Shown here piece by piece: positions 27,547-36,745 of a DNA stretch of 64,000 nucleotides. Below the pieces are notes generated by a model that saw nothing but the letters and a program-made list of their open reading frames with translations, was not told the DNA's origin and did no database searches. This DNA is from Oscillospiraceae bacterium (lineage in GTDB: Bacteria; Bacillota; Clostridia; Oscillospirales; Ruminococcaceae): the NCBI GenBank assembly GCA_014799385.1, contig JAAVIC010000009.1, forward strand, positions 24,624 through 88,623. Direction: 5' to 3'. The translations under genes and the position numbers were made by a program. Numbering within the stretch: the first letter of the stretch is position 1; each line of letters opens with the position of its first letter.

Positions 27547-29709
27547 TCACATTTCCGCCACTTGCTCGGCGATAAGGTTCATCATAGCCTTGAGAGCCGC
27601 GTCTTGATTTTCCTTGGGAATGTAGAATGACTCATCGTCAACATACCATTCGGTTTCAGCATCGAGTGTGCTAATATAGAAATATGCGTCGTCGACTTGA
27701 ATAGACCCGCTTACGAAATAGGACATAAGTTCCTTTGCGTATTTACTGTCGGAATCGGAGCGGAATTTCACTGTTGCGCTCGTAACTGCGGGCGAGGGTT
27801 CGCTTTCATCGGCACGGAAAAAATGATAGCTGACTCGGTAGAGTTTAACCTTATCCGCAGGAGCGTTGGGGTCTTCCGACTTTTTCTCGATATAGTTATC
27901 GGGGTTATTGAGGAACTCAATCGTGCGGGTGTATGTTTTAGAGATAAACCAATGTGTTTTGAAATACATGTCATAGTCATCTATTGATTCATCTTCATCG
28001 CCCTTCGGCAATGTCGCGGATAATATACCAATGTCGCCGTGGTCGCTTTCGCTGTTGATTATATCGTATTTAAGCCGCTCCACAAGCTCGGGAATTTTGC
28101 TGTCTTTGATATTCCCGGCATTCTCATTCTGAGGGTTTCGGTAATCGTCATACGGGGTGAATGTCATCTTAATTCCCGTCAGGTCGTCACGGTTCAGCAC
28201 ACCAAGCAGTCCAATCTCATATGTCGGCTGCTTTTTGATTTCATCCACAATGTCACTGCGCAGACTATCATCGTTAATTCGGTAATATCTCGTAACGGTT
28301 TTTCCGTTTTTCAGACTATAAGTAAAGTCCAACTCATTATCGTTTGTAACACCCGAGCCGGTAGAGGTCTTGTCATAATTATCAATCAAGCGTTGATTCT
28401 CGGCAAGAATCGCGGAGATCGCATTTTCCGCGCGGTATGTAATCGTTCCCACACCGCCGTTGTTTCCGAAGTCGCGGCTTTCTATGGTGATTTCCTCAAT
28501 GTCATTTTGGTTCGGAAGATGAGTTCCTATGCCAAATCCGTGTGTTTGCATCGCAATAATCAGAAATCCAAATCCGACAACCGCCACGCAAGCGTAACGA
28601 ATCAGCGATTTCCATATTGTCTTGAAATTGCGGTATTGAATCAACTCCAGAATCAGATAGAACACTAATGCAATTACAGCCCCGATAATGACTTTTGTCA
28701 AATCAATGCCCAAAATTCTGTTCGTGGAGAAATACACTCCGATTACCGCCAGTACCATTAACAGCGTAAGAATGTGATACATAGCGTCCACAACAAAGCT
28801 GTTTCCGACGCGTTCGGTTTTGCGGCGCTTGCCGATAAAGTACGCGGCGGCAATCATCGCCGCAATGAAGAGCAGCGACACGATTACCATCGCGGCATTC
28901 GGTATCACCGTAAATTTACTTTCGGAATAGTAACCGATATTGCGCAAATCATACGTCAGGTAAATGAACGTTCCCACCGGCGGAAAACAAGACAGAATCG
29001 TGTTGATATACTGCTCGGGAAGAATTCCTTTTGTGTTGTTCAACGTAAACATTCCGTACAAGGCGATAACCGCCGGGATTATCGGAAGCGCGATCACCGA
29101 GTACAAAGCCGAGCTGCCCGCCTTACCGCAGCACGATACGACAAGTGTTGTAATCGAATACGCAGCAACAATTATAATAAGCATAACGAAGTACATTCTT
29201 ATGCCAAACATCAGAAAACTCTTATCGGAATTGTCCAGCGTTGACATAGCCTTGCCGATGTCTTTCACCCTATTTATGATGGGCTGTGCCATCACGAGAG
29301 GGATTCCGCCGATTGCTGCCATCACGGAAAATGGCGCGACTATTGCCGCAAGTCCGCTCAGATAGTCACCCCAGAACCGCTCTCTGTATGTAATCGGCAG
29401 GCAGCCCAGCGTATCCATAGAGCTGCGCGAACGGTAGTACTTGAAGCTCACGATTGGCGTGACAAGCGCAAGCACCGTTATTCCCACGAGACCGCCGAAC
29501 ATTGCCAAAAAAGGCAGCGATCCGTCACCGGAGATGTCGTTGTTCAACTCCAGACCTTTCAGATACGATAAGGTGATGATTCCGCTGAGCGTACAGGTGA
29601 TAAATCCCAGAACTGCGGAAGCGATGCCAATACCGAGCGTTCCGCGCAGCTTGTAAAAGAAATACTCGCGGAAAAAGCTCCGTTTTAACGCGGATTTTTC
29701 GGTTTCCAT
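27547..29709 (-). CDS. ABC transporter permease-like membrane protein (paralog of the 24563 CDS)
   Basis: Hydrophobic segments; SMDTLGCLPITYRERFWGDYLSG parallels CVDTLGVLALTYKQRFWGDFLGG. Confidence 0.75.
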   Translation of the reverse strand: METEKSALKRSFFREYFFYKLRGTLGIGIASAVLGFITCTLSGIITLSYLKGLELNNDISGDGSLPFLAMFGGLVGITVLALVTPIVSFKYYRSRSSMDTLGCLPITYRERFWGDYLSGLAAIVAPFSVMAAIGGIPLVMAQPIINRVKDIGKAMSTLDNSDKSFLMFGIRMYFVMLIIIVAAYSITTLVVSCCGKAGSSALYSVIALPIIPAVIALYGMFTLNNTKGILPEQYINTILSCFPPVGTFIYLTYDLRNIGYYSESKFTVIPNAAMVIVSLLFIAAMIAAAYFIGKRRKTERVGNSFVVDAMYHILTLLMVLAVIGVYFSTNRILGIDLTKVIIGAVIALVFYLILELIQYRNFKTIWKSLIRYACVAVVGFGFLIIAMQTHGFGIGTHLPNQNDIEEITIESRDFGNNGGVGTITYRAENAISAILAENQRLIDNYDKTSTGSGVTNDNELDFTYSLKNGKTVTRYYRINDDSLRSDIVDEIKKQPTYEIGLLGVLNRDDLTGIKMTFTPYDDYRNPQNENAGNIKDSKIPELVERLKYDIINSESDHGDIGILSATLPKGDEDESIDDYDMYFKTHWFISKTYTRTIEFLNNPDNYIEKKSEDPNAPADKVKLYRVSYHFFRADESEPSPAVTSATVKFRSDSDSKYAKELMSYFVSGSIQVDDAYFYISTLDAETEWYVDDESFYIPKENQDAALKAMMNLIAEQVAEM

Positions 29710-29720
29710 AAAAATACCCC

Positions 29721-30104
29721 CTAAATATTTTTGATAATTTCGTTAAGGTCGTCCTTGGACAGACCCAGTTTCAGCGCGTTCTGAACAGCCTCGGTGAACT
29801 CCTCGGAGGTTTTCGCCCGCACCTTGTCGATGTAGTCCTTTTTCATTGCCACATAGCTCCCCTTTGACGGAATTGAGTAGATCAGCCCCAACGCCTCAAG
29901 GTTCGCGTATGTTCTCTGGACCGTATTCGGATTTATCGAAAGCTGCCTTGCTATCTCCCGAACGGCGGGCAGCTTTTCGCCTTCGGTCATTTCTCCGCTT
30001 AAAATAAGCTCTGTAATGCGGCGTTCGAGCTGCTCGTAAACCGGCGCGCCGCCTTCCAATCGCATTGTAAACAATTCCATTCCTCTTTCGTCTGTATATC
30101 TCAA
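29721..30104 (-). CDS. GntR-family regulator, YtrA type (exact start uncertain)
   Basis: PVYEQLERRITELILSGEMTEGEKLPAVREIARQLSINPNTVQRTYANLEALGLIYS. Confidence 0.92.
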   Translation of the reverse strand: MRYTDERGMELFTMRLEGGAPVYEQLERRITELILSGEMTEGEKLPAVREIARQLSINPNTVQRTYANLEALGLIYSIPSKGSYVAMKKDYIDKVRAKTSEEFTEAVQNALKLGLSKDDLNEIIKNI

Positions 30105-30282
30105 AACTGTATTAACTGAATTAGTACAGTTGTATTATAACACATACTTTCCGATTTGTCAAGGGGGTAATTAAAAATTTTGCAAAAAAATTGCGCCCCG
30201 TTTGGGAGCGAATTTGAAATATGTATTGACATTTGCAGCAAATTTTGATATAATATATATACAAACGGAAAGGGGTGTTATT

Positions 30283-30543
30283 ATGGCACAGACAAGTATT
30301 AATATCAGAATTGATGAAGATCTTAAAAGAGAATTTGACAATTTCTGTTCGGATGTCGGAATGTCCATGACAACAGCGTTTTGCTTGTTTGCAAAGACTG
30401 TTGTCCGCAGACATAGCATACCTTTTGAAATAACTAACCTTGACGAAAATGGTTTTACTCCCGCGGAAGCCGCGGAGCTTAAAAGCCGGGTTGAGGATAT
30501 GAAATTGGAAAAAGGAAAGGAACACAAGCTGATTGACATATGA
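30283..30543 (+). CDS. RelB/DinJ-type antitoxin
   Basis: MAQTSINIRIDEDLKREFDNFCSDVGMSMTTAFCLFAKTVVRRHSIPFEI; overlaps the toxin gene. Confidence 0.9.
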   Translation: MAQTSINIRIDEDLKREFDNFCSDVGMSMTTAFCLFAKTVVRRHSIPFEITNLDENGFTPAEAAELKSRVEDMKLEKGKEHKLIDI

Positions 30544-30806
30544 TACTAATTTGGCATGACAAGGCTTGGGAGGAATATATCGATTGGCAAACAACAGATA
30601 AAAAACTGTTGAAGCAAATAAACAGGCTCATAACCGACATACAGCGAAACGGCAACACTGTTGGTATAGGCAATCCCGAGCCATTAAAGGGAAATCTTTC
30701 GGGTTATTACAGCAGACATATTAACGGCGAAAATCGTTTGATTTATCGTGTAAGAGATGACGGCACACTGGAAATAATTTCCTGTAAAACACACTATAAA
30801 TTATGA
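30540..30806 (+). CDS. yoeB: Txe/YoeB-type mRNA interferase toxin
   Basis: WHDKAWEEYIDWQTTDKKLLKQINRLITDIQRN...GNPEPLKGNLSGYYSRHINGENRLIYRV...IISCKTHY. Confidence 0.93.
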   Translation: MILIWHDKAWEEYIDWQTTDKKLLKQINRLITDIQRNGNTVGIGNPEPLKGNLSGYYSRHINGENRLIYRVRDDGTLEIISCKTHYKL

Positions 30807-30808
30807 AC

Positions 30809-30839
30809 AAAATCCCCTCGATTAAATTCGGGGGGATTT
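30809..30839. terminator. Hairpin terminator after the toxin gene
   Basis: AAATCCCCTCGATTAAATTCGGGGGGATTT. Confidence 0.6.
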
Positions 30840-30946
30840 CAGCTTGTATAAAAAGTCAGCAATTTTTTACAATTCAAATCAAAGGCTTTGTGTTATGATA
30901 TTAACAGGCAAGCATAATGCCAAAAAATTGAAAGGAAGTGCAGAAA

Positions 30947-31342
30947 ATGGATCGTAAAAATCTGTTTGAAAAATTCGATGAGGAGGGTAAACTGCTTTTG
31001 CCGCAGACTACGGTTGAGTTTTCGGCTGTTCCGTGGTCACGGCATCCTGTTTTTGACGGTGTGGAGCTGAAACATATCATCACGTCCGAAAACACAAACG
31101 GACAGTTTAGTTTTCATCTTGTGAGGATAGCTCCCAACAAAAAAATCGGCAATCATATCCATGAAAAGCAATTGGAAACACACGAGGTGATTTGCGGCTC
31201 GGGGATATGCGTAAACAACGGAACGGAACTGCCGTATAATACGGGTGTGATTTCTGTTTTCCCTATGGGAGTGCCGCACGAGGTCATTGCCGGTGAAGAG
31301 GGTCTTTATCTGTTCGCAAAGTTTATTCCTGCTTTGTGCTGA
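30947..31342 (+). CDS. Cupin-domain protein
   Basis: HLVRIAPNKKIGNHIHEKQLETHEVICGSGIC...PMGVPHEVIAGEEGL. Confidence 0.8.
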   Translation: MDRKNLFEKFDEEGKLLLPQTTVEFSAVPWSRHPVFDGVELKHIITSENTNGQFSFHLVRIAPNKKIGNHIHEKQLETHEVICGSGICVNNGTELPYNTGVISVFPMGVPHEVIAGEEGLYLFAKFIPALC

Positions 31343-32103
31343 CCCGCCGTATCCTTGCGGATTATGTCGGAGGAGGATTTATAAGCCATAGGCGATAAAC
31401 CGACACATTTCTCAAATTGCTTTATAAAGTGGCTTTGATCGTAAAACCCTGTGGTCAAAGCCACTTCTGTTATTGTTTCCGTTTGGTGGATCAGCCGCTG
31501 TGCCTTACGAATACGATTTTGAATCTGAAACCGATGCGGCGAAAGACCAACCTCCGCCTTAAAGCGTCTGATGAAATGAAATTTGCTTATAAAGGCTTTT
31601 CGCGCCATTTCATCAATACTTATATCTATTTCCGGGAACAACTCCAGATGACATTTTAGATCATTGATAAACGGACTAGGATTTACGTATTTCCAATCGG
31701 AAAAACCAACAAGCATATCTTTTCGCCTTAATAACCGCATTATCCGACAGCAATCGGCTTCCTCAATATTCGAAACGTTCGTTAACAAGTCTGCGATATT
31801 ATTGTAAATCATATCGGCGGAGCATTGCTTTATTATGTTTTTATCAATACACAAACTGAGCATTGTGTAATTTTTATCTGCCGAAACGGTATGCGGCTCA
31901 TACGGAAGTATGGTAAACATATCGTTTTTTCCATATGCTCTTGTACCTTGATTGGAGGTGAGGACAACGGTTCCCTCCAATACGATACCAACCGTCAGCA
32001 CTGAAACATGGTTGTGTAGAGGATAAGATATGTTTGAATCAACACAATAGATACATTCTATGCCCGTATCGGAATTATATAAATAACGGATATTTGCTGT
32101 CAT
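31306..32103 (-). CDS. AraC-family transcriptional regulator
   Basis: N-terminal cupin-like region; C-terminal double HTH (AFISKFHFIRRFKAEVGLSPHRFQIQNRIRKAQRLI...VALTTGFYDQSHFIKQFEKCVGLSP). Confidence 0.9.
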   Translation of the reverse strand: MTANIRYLYNSDTGIECIYCVDSNISYPLHNHVSVLTVGIVLEGTVVLTSNQGTRAYGKNDMFTILPYEPHTVSADKNYTMLSLCIDKNIIKQCSADMIYNNIADLLTNVSNIEEADCCRIMRLLRRKDMLVGFSDWKYVNPSPFINDLKCHLELFPEIDISIDEMARKAFISKFHFIRRFKAEVGLSPHRFQIQNRIRKAQRLIHQTETITEVALTTGFYDQSHFIKQFEKCVGLSPMAYKSSSDIIRKDTAGQHKAGINFANR

Positions 32104-32106
32104 TTT

Positions 32107-34491
32107 TCACCTTTGCGGATAAAACTCCTCGAAAACCCTTTTAGCAATATCGCAGGACTCCTTCGCGTCTTTCGCGTAGTAGTCCGCGCCGATTTTCGCC
32201 GCGTATTCGGGAGTGAGAACCGCGCCGCCGACCATTACCTTACAATCCACGTTGTTTTCGCGGAGGAGCTTTATCGTCTTTTCCATCGAACCGAGCGTGG
32301 TAGTCATAAGCGCGGACAATCCAACCAAATGAACATCGTTCTCGATTGCGCAGTCCACAACGGCTTGATAGTCCACGTCTTTGCCGAGGTCAATCACGTC
32401 ATAGCCGTAATTTTCCAACAGAACCTTGACAATGTTTTTGCCGATGTCGTGAATATCGCCCTTGACGGTCGCAACGATGATTTTCCCCTTAGATACGGAC
32501 TTCGTGCCCGTTTTTGCGAGGTGATTCTTGATTACCTCAAAGCAGCTCTGCGCCACGCCCGCGGAGAGAATAAGCTGCGGCAGGAAAATCTTCCCCGACT
32601 CGAACTCCGCGCCTGTCTTATCCAGAGCGGGAATCAGAATCGTGTTTATGATGTCCATCGCGTCCGTGGTTTCGAGCAGTTTTTCGGTGATTTTCGCACC
32701 CTCCGACTTCAAGCCGTTCGCCAGTGCGTAATCGAGTGTGATTTCCGTATTCGCGGGGGCGGGAGAAGCGGCAGATTCCGTATTTCCGTAACAGCGGACA
32801 TACTCCATAGAATTTTCATCATGGCAAGAGAGAACGTTAAACGCTCTCACTGCCGCCGTCATTTCGGGAACATTGGGATTAATGATCGGCAAATCCAACC
32901 CGTAAGAGAGCGCCATCGTCAAGAAATTCTGCGTTACGATTACGCGCTGCGGAAGTCCGAAGCTGATGTTCGACACACCGAGAACGGTTTTCAGTCCAAG
33001 CTCGTCCTTCACGCGGCGGAGCGCGTTCAATGTTTCCATTGCGGCGGTTTGCTCTGCGGAAACCGTCAGCGTCAGGCAGTCAATATATACATCCTCGCGC
33101 CGAATCCCGAGAGCTGTTGCGCGGTCGAGAATCTTTTTGGCGATGTTGAATCTGCCCTCGGCGGTTTCCGGGATTCCGTTCTCGTCAAGACACAATCCCA
33201 CGACCGCCGCTCCGTATTTCTTTACGAGCGGCAGCACCGTTTGCAGCGACTTTTCCTCGCCGTTTACGGAATTGACTATCGGCTTGCCGTTATACACGCG
33301 CAGTGCCTTTTCCAGCACCTCGGGAATCGTGGAATCGAGCTGTAATGGCACGTCCACCACGCCCTGAACCGCCTTTACCGCGCGAACCATCATCGCGCCC
33401 TCATCGATTCCGGGCAGACCAACATTGATGTCCAGAATGTCCGCGCCGCCATGAGTTTGTTCTATCGCCTGTCCGAGGATATAGTCGATGTCGTTCGCGA
33501 GGAGAGCCTCTTTGAACCGTTTCTTGCCCGTGGGATTGATGCGCTCGCCGATGATTCGCGGGCGGTTGATTTCCACGGTTTTTGACGCGGAACAGCACGC
33601 GGCGGGAATCGTCACCTCACGAGGAACAAATTTCCGCGTTTTCAGCATTGCGGAAACCTCGCGGATAAATTCGGGATTTGTGCCGCAGCAGCCGCCGAAA
33701 ATCTTCACGCCAAGCGGCACGAATTTTTCCATCAGCTCCGCGAATTTCTTCGGCGAAAGGCTGTATTGATTTGTCACGGGGTCGGGAAGTCCCGCGTTGG
33801 GTTTAAGAACCACCGGGAGCGTTGTCCAACGGCACAGCTCCTCGGCAATCGGGAACAGCTCCTCCGGACCGAGCGAGCAGTTGATACCGACAGCGTTCAC
33901 GCCAAGCCCCTCCAACGTCAAAGCCATAGCGGAAACCGCGCAGCCCGTGAAGGTGCGCATATTCTCCTCGAATGTCATTGTGCAGATAATCGGAAGATCG
34001 GAGTTCTCTTTCGCGGCAAGCACGGCGGCTTTCAGCTCGTACAGATCCGTCATCGTTTCAAACACGATAACATCCGCCTCCGCGCCCGCCGTGACTTGCT
34101 CCTTATAAATATCGTAAGCCTCCTCGAACGTCAGCGTTCCCGTTGGTTCGAGAAGCTGTCCTATCGGACCTATATCCAGAGCCACCAAAGCATCGGGATT
34201 CACGCTTTCGGAAACCGCCCTTTTCGCGTTGAGGATTCCCGCGCGTATCACGCGCTCAACGGAATATCCGCAGTGCTCCAGCTTATAGCGATTCGCGCCG
34301 AACGTGTTCGCGTATATTATATCCGCACCCGCCGCGATGTACTCTTTATGCACTTCAATCAGCTTCTGCGGATTTTCGAGATTCCACGCTTCGGGAGTTT
34401 CGCCGGGTTTAAGTCCGCGCGCCTGGAGCATAGTGCCCATTCCGCCGTCCAAACATATAAACTCTTTATTTAATAATGTATTAAAATCCAA
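32107..34491 (-). CDS. metH: Cobalamin-dependent methionine synthase (homocysteine, pterin-binding and B12-binding modules); TTG start proposed at 34491
   Basis: DGGMGTMLQARGLKPGETPEAWN; GGCCGTNPEFI; GERINPTGKKRFKEALL; ATVKGDIHDIGKNIVKVLLENYGYDVIDLGKDV (B12 DxHxxG). AAGGGGG precedes the TTG. Confidence 0.93.
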   Translation of the reverse strand: MDFNTLLNKEFICLDGGMGTMLQARGLKPGETPEAWNLENPQKLIEVHKEYIAAGADIIYANTFGANRYKLEHCGYSVERVIRAGILNAKRAVSESVNPDALVALDIGPIGQLLEPTGTLTFEEAYDIYKEQVTAGAEADVIVFETMTDLYELKAAVLAAKENSDLPIICTMTFEENMRTFTGCAVSAMALTLEGLGVNAVGINCSLGPEELFPIAEELCRWTTLPVVLKPNAGLPDPVTNQYSLSPKKFAELMEKFVPLGVKIFGGCCGTNPEFIREVSAMLKTRKFVPREVTIPAACCSASKTVEINRPRIIGERINPTGKKRFKEALLANDIDYILGQAIEQTHGGADILDINVGLPGIDEGAMMVRAVKAVQGVVDVPLQLDSTIPEVLEKALRVYNGKPIVNSVNGEEKSLQTVLPLVKKYGAAVVGLCLDENGIPETAEGRFNIAKKILDRATALGIRREDVYIDCLTLTVSAEQTAAMETLNALRRVKDELGLKTVLGVSNISFGLPQRVIVTQNFLTMALSYGLDLPIINPNVPEMTAAVRAFNVLSCHDENSMEYVRCYGNTESAASPAPANTEITLDYALANGLKSEGAKITEKLLETTDAMDIINTILIPALDKTGAEFESGKIFLPQLILSAGVAQSCFEVIKNHLAKTGTKSVSKGKIIVATVKGDIHDIGKNIVKVLLENYGYDVIDLGKDVDYQAVVDCAIENDVHLVGLSALMTTTLGSMEKTIKLLRENNVDCKVMVGGAVLTPEYAAKIGADYYAKDAKESCDIAKRVFEEFYPQR

Positions 34492-34507
34492 AATGTGTAC
34501 CCCCTTA

Positions 34508-34620
34508 TTTAGAAAGCAAATCACCAATAACTTGTTTTGGTTATAACGCGCTAGTCACAAGCTGCCAAAATGTGGCTTTGGATTAAACGCGCTGAATTTC
34601 GCAGCCGCAAGCGGCACATT
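34508..34620 (-). repeat. Leader element E9, version without the double hairpin, upstream of metH
   Basis: Sense reading GCGCGTTATAACCAAAACAAGTTATTGGTGATTTGCTTTCTAAATAAGGGGG; conserved linker joins the tail directly. Confidence 0.8.
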
Positions 34621-34622
34621 AA

Positions 34623-35300
34623 CTAGCCGTTAACCGCGCAATGCGTTCCGTTTTTGCGGAATTGGCACGTTTCGCGCATATTACAGCTCGAACAGCCGCG
34701 TTTGCTCCTCGGTATTTCGTTTTCGGAAATCCCCATTACCGCCGTTACGGACTTTCGCGGAATCAAAATCAAACTATCGGTGACCGTCACGCCGATTCGT
34801 TTCTGCGCCTGTAAGACCTCGATAAACCGCCTTTGCAGCTCCAACGGCAAATCTCCGTAGCCGGGCGAGAATCTCCACGTGTAGTGATAATCGCCCACAG
34901 CCGCTTGAATCTCGCGCTCGGCGATGTCGCACACCTGCTCTATCGCCGCGCTTGACAGACAGTCCGCGATTACCGCCTTTTCCATCTCAGCGGATTCATA
35001 CGCGCGAATCACCGAATCCGCGCCGACCGAGAGAGTTGCGCACATCAGCGCGCAGCGTTCGCAGCCGCGCAAATGCTCTGTGATAGAATTCCCCGTTAGG
35101 ATAAGCGGAGTTCCCAAAACGGAAATTCCGTTGTCCGTTTCCTCAATATCAAACACTCTCCAGACGTAATTCGGGCGAATCGCCGCCAACAGCCGCTGCT
35201 CGCACTCGTCCGCGAGAGCGTTTATATTCTCGGGGATAGAACCGCCCTTATGCCCCATATAGCGGAATGCCTCCGCGCGGTTGAGTGAATCCAACTGCAT
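34623..35300 (-). CDS. Methionine synthase activation-domain-like protein
   Basis: FSPGYGDLPLELQRRFIEVLQAQKRIGVTVTDSLILIPRKSVTAVMG; Cys-rich C-terminus; next to metH. Confidence 0.85.
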   Translation of the reverse strand: MQLDSLNRAEAFRYMGHKGGSIPENINALADECEQRLLAAIRPNYVWRVFDIEETDNGISVLGTPLILTGNSITEHLRGCERCALMCATLSVGADSVIRAYESAEMEKAVIADCLSSAAIEQVCDIAEREIQAAVGDYHYTWRFSPGYGDLPLELQRRFIEVLQAQKRIGVTVTDSLILIPRKSVTAVMGISENEIPRSKRGCSSCNMRETCQFRKNGTHCAVNG

Positions 35301-35302
35301 AT

Positions 35303-35848
35303 TTACACCGCCCTTTTGTCAATCTTTCGTAACAGCTTCACCAATGGAAAAACCAGAAATCCCGCCGCGAAATCGCCTATTGCGTGAACGCAGTCAAACG
35401 GGAAACCCGCCGCTATCCACGCTATTGTCTGCTCTAAATTCAGACCGAACATCAAAGCCTGCGCGGGCGCGTACAACGTTCCGAAAGCCAGTCCGTGAAG
35501 TCCGCAGATTATCGGGTAAACAAACGCGAATTTCGCCGGCAGCTTTTTCGGTAATATCATCGTAACTCCCCACAACACCGTCCAGACGTACAGATACGGA
35601 ATCCACCACATCGCGAATCCCGCGAAATAACCGTTCAGAAATACGTACACGTAAATCGGAATCAGTGCCTTAACGCGGTAAACAATCGTAAAAACCATCG
35701 TGAACATCGCCAGCAGGTGAATATTCGGTGCCCACTCCATCAGGATTTTGGAGAGGTACATAATCGCCCCCAACATAGCGAAAACCGTCATCTCGTAGAC
35801 GGTGATGAACGGTTTTCGCTTAGAGGTTTTATTGTTATTTTCGCTCAC
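35303..35848 (-). CDS. ECF transporter S component-like membrane protein
   Basis: Hydrophobic integral membrane sequence with small-residue-rich helices; located between a DUF4430 lipoprotein and B12 enzymes. Confidence 0.7.
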   Translation of the reverse strand: MSENNNKTSKRKPFITVYEMTVFAMLGAIMYLSKILMEWAPNIHLLAMFTMVFTIVYRVKALIPIYVYVFLNGYFAGFAMWWIPYLYVWTVLWGVTMILPKKLPAKFAFVYPIICGLHGLAFGTLYAPAQALMFGLNLEQTIAWIAAGFPFDCVHAIGDFAAGFLVFPLVKLLRKIDKRAV

Positions 35849-35851
35849 GGA

Positions 35852-36397
35852 TTATGCAGCGGTGTAAACCAACGCGTAGGTTTCACCGTCTGCAACAGTG
35901 ATTCCGTTCGCGCCAGTGGGAGTTGGCGCGCCGTCTTTCTGAATCGCCCAATAAGCGTGGTCGAGGTCGTAATCCGCGCGGATTCCGTTCACCGACTTGA
36001 TGTACAATCCAAACTCGCTCTCATCGCCCTCAACAAGACTATTGGCGGTGAGGATCTTTTCAAGGTTTGTTTCATCGGTCTTGACAGTCAGCGTAATGGT
36101 CTTGTTATCCGCCGTAACCTCAATCTTCACCGCGAGAGCGCCCTCTCCAAGCTCGGTATCCTCTTTGTACTTCGCGGAATCCCAGACGCTCGCGTTTGTG
36201 GAGCTTTCATCGGAACTTTCCGAATCCCCAGAGCTTTCACCCGAATTTTCGGGGCTGTCCGTGCTTTCGGAGCCGCTCTCCACGGTGGAAGTCACCGAGG
36301 ACTGATTGCTGTCCGATGACGTTTTGTCGTTGTTGCAACCGGTGAGCGTCAATGATAACGCACACAAAATCGCGATAAGCAGTGTTTTTTTCTTCAT
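35852..36397 (-). CDS. DUF4430-domain lipoprotein
   Basis: Lipobox LTLTGCNN; C-terminal VNGIRADYDLDHAYWAIQKDGAPTPTGANGITVADGETYALVYTA. Confidence 0.8.
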   Translation of the reverse strand: MKKKTLLIAILCALSLTLTGCNNDKTSSDSNQSSVTSTVESGSESTDSPENSGESSGDSESSDESSTNASVWDSAKYKEDTELGEGALAVKIEVTADNKTITLTVKTDETNLEKILTANSLVEGDESEFGLYIKSVNGIRADYDLDHAYWAIQKDGAPTPTGANGITVADGETYALVYTAA

Positions 36398-36449
36398 TTC
36401 TTTTTCCTCTTTTCGTTTTTCGGCATTGCCGTATTTGTCCGAAAAGAAA

Positions 36450-36650
36450 CGCAAAACCCACGCTCCAATTGCCCAAGCGTTGTTTTACGGATAACCCCCG
36501 CCGAGGTGGGCATTCCGACTTGCGATTTTGTCGCTCACGATAGTGACTGCTGTCGGGGATTTTCACCCCGTTCCCCCACCGCCTCCCGGATCTCTCCGCC
36601 CAGCAGAGCTGCTGATTAAATTTAAGCTGTCCGGCGTGTTTCCATTGAAC
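36450..36650 (-). ncRNA. Cobalamin (B12) riboswitch
   Basis: Reverse strand: GGGGGAACGGGGTGAAAATCCCCGACAGCAGTCACTATCGTGAGCGACAAAATCGCAAGTCGGAATGCCCACC, matching conserved cobalamin riboswitch blocks; directly upstream of B12-linked genes. Confidence 0.88.
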
Positions 36651-36713
36651 TTATATATTATATCACATAATCGGCGGTTTGTCAAGAGTTAATTGATAAT
36701 GTAGGAGGATAAA

Positions 36714-36740
36714 AACTTGTCCGCCTAAAGCGGACAAGTT
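36714..36740 (-). terminator. Rho-independent terminator after the alpha/beta hydrolase gene
   Basis: AACTTGTCCGCTTTAGGCGGACAAGTTTTTATCC (reverse strand). Confidence 0.75.
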
Positions 36741-36745
36741 AATTC

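Noticed and set aside
30202-30282. Extended start of the antitoxin ORF
   Set aside because: The 27 extra residues include the promoter-like TATAAT region; the ATG at 30283 has a good AAGGGG RBS.
32113-33345. 410-aa plus-strand ORF
   Set aside because: Antisense to metH.
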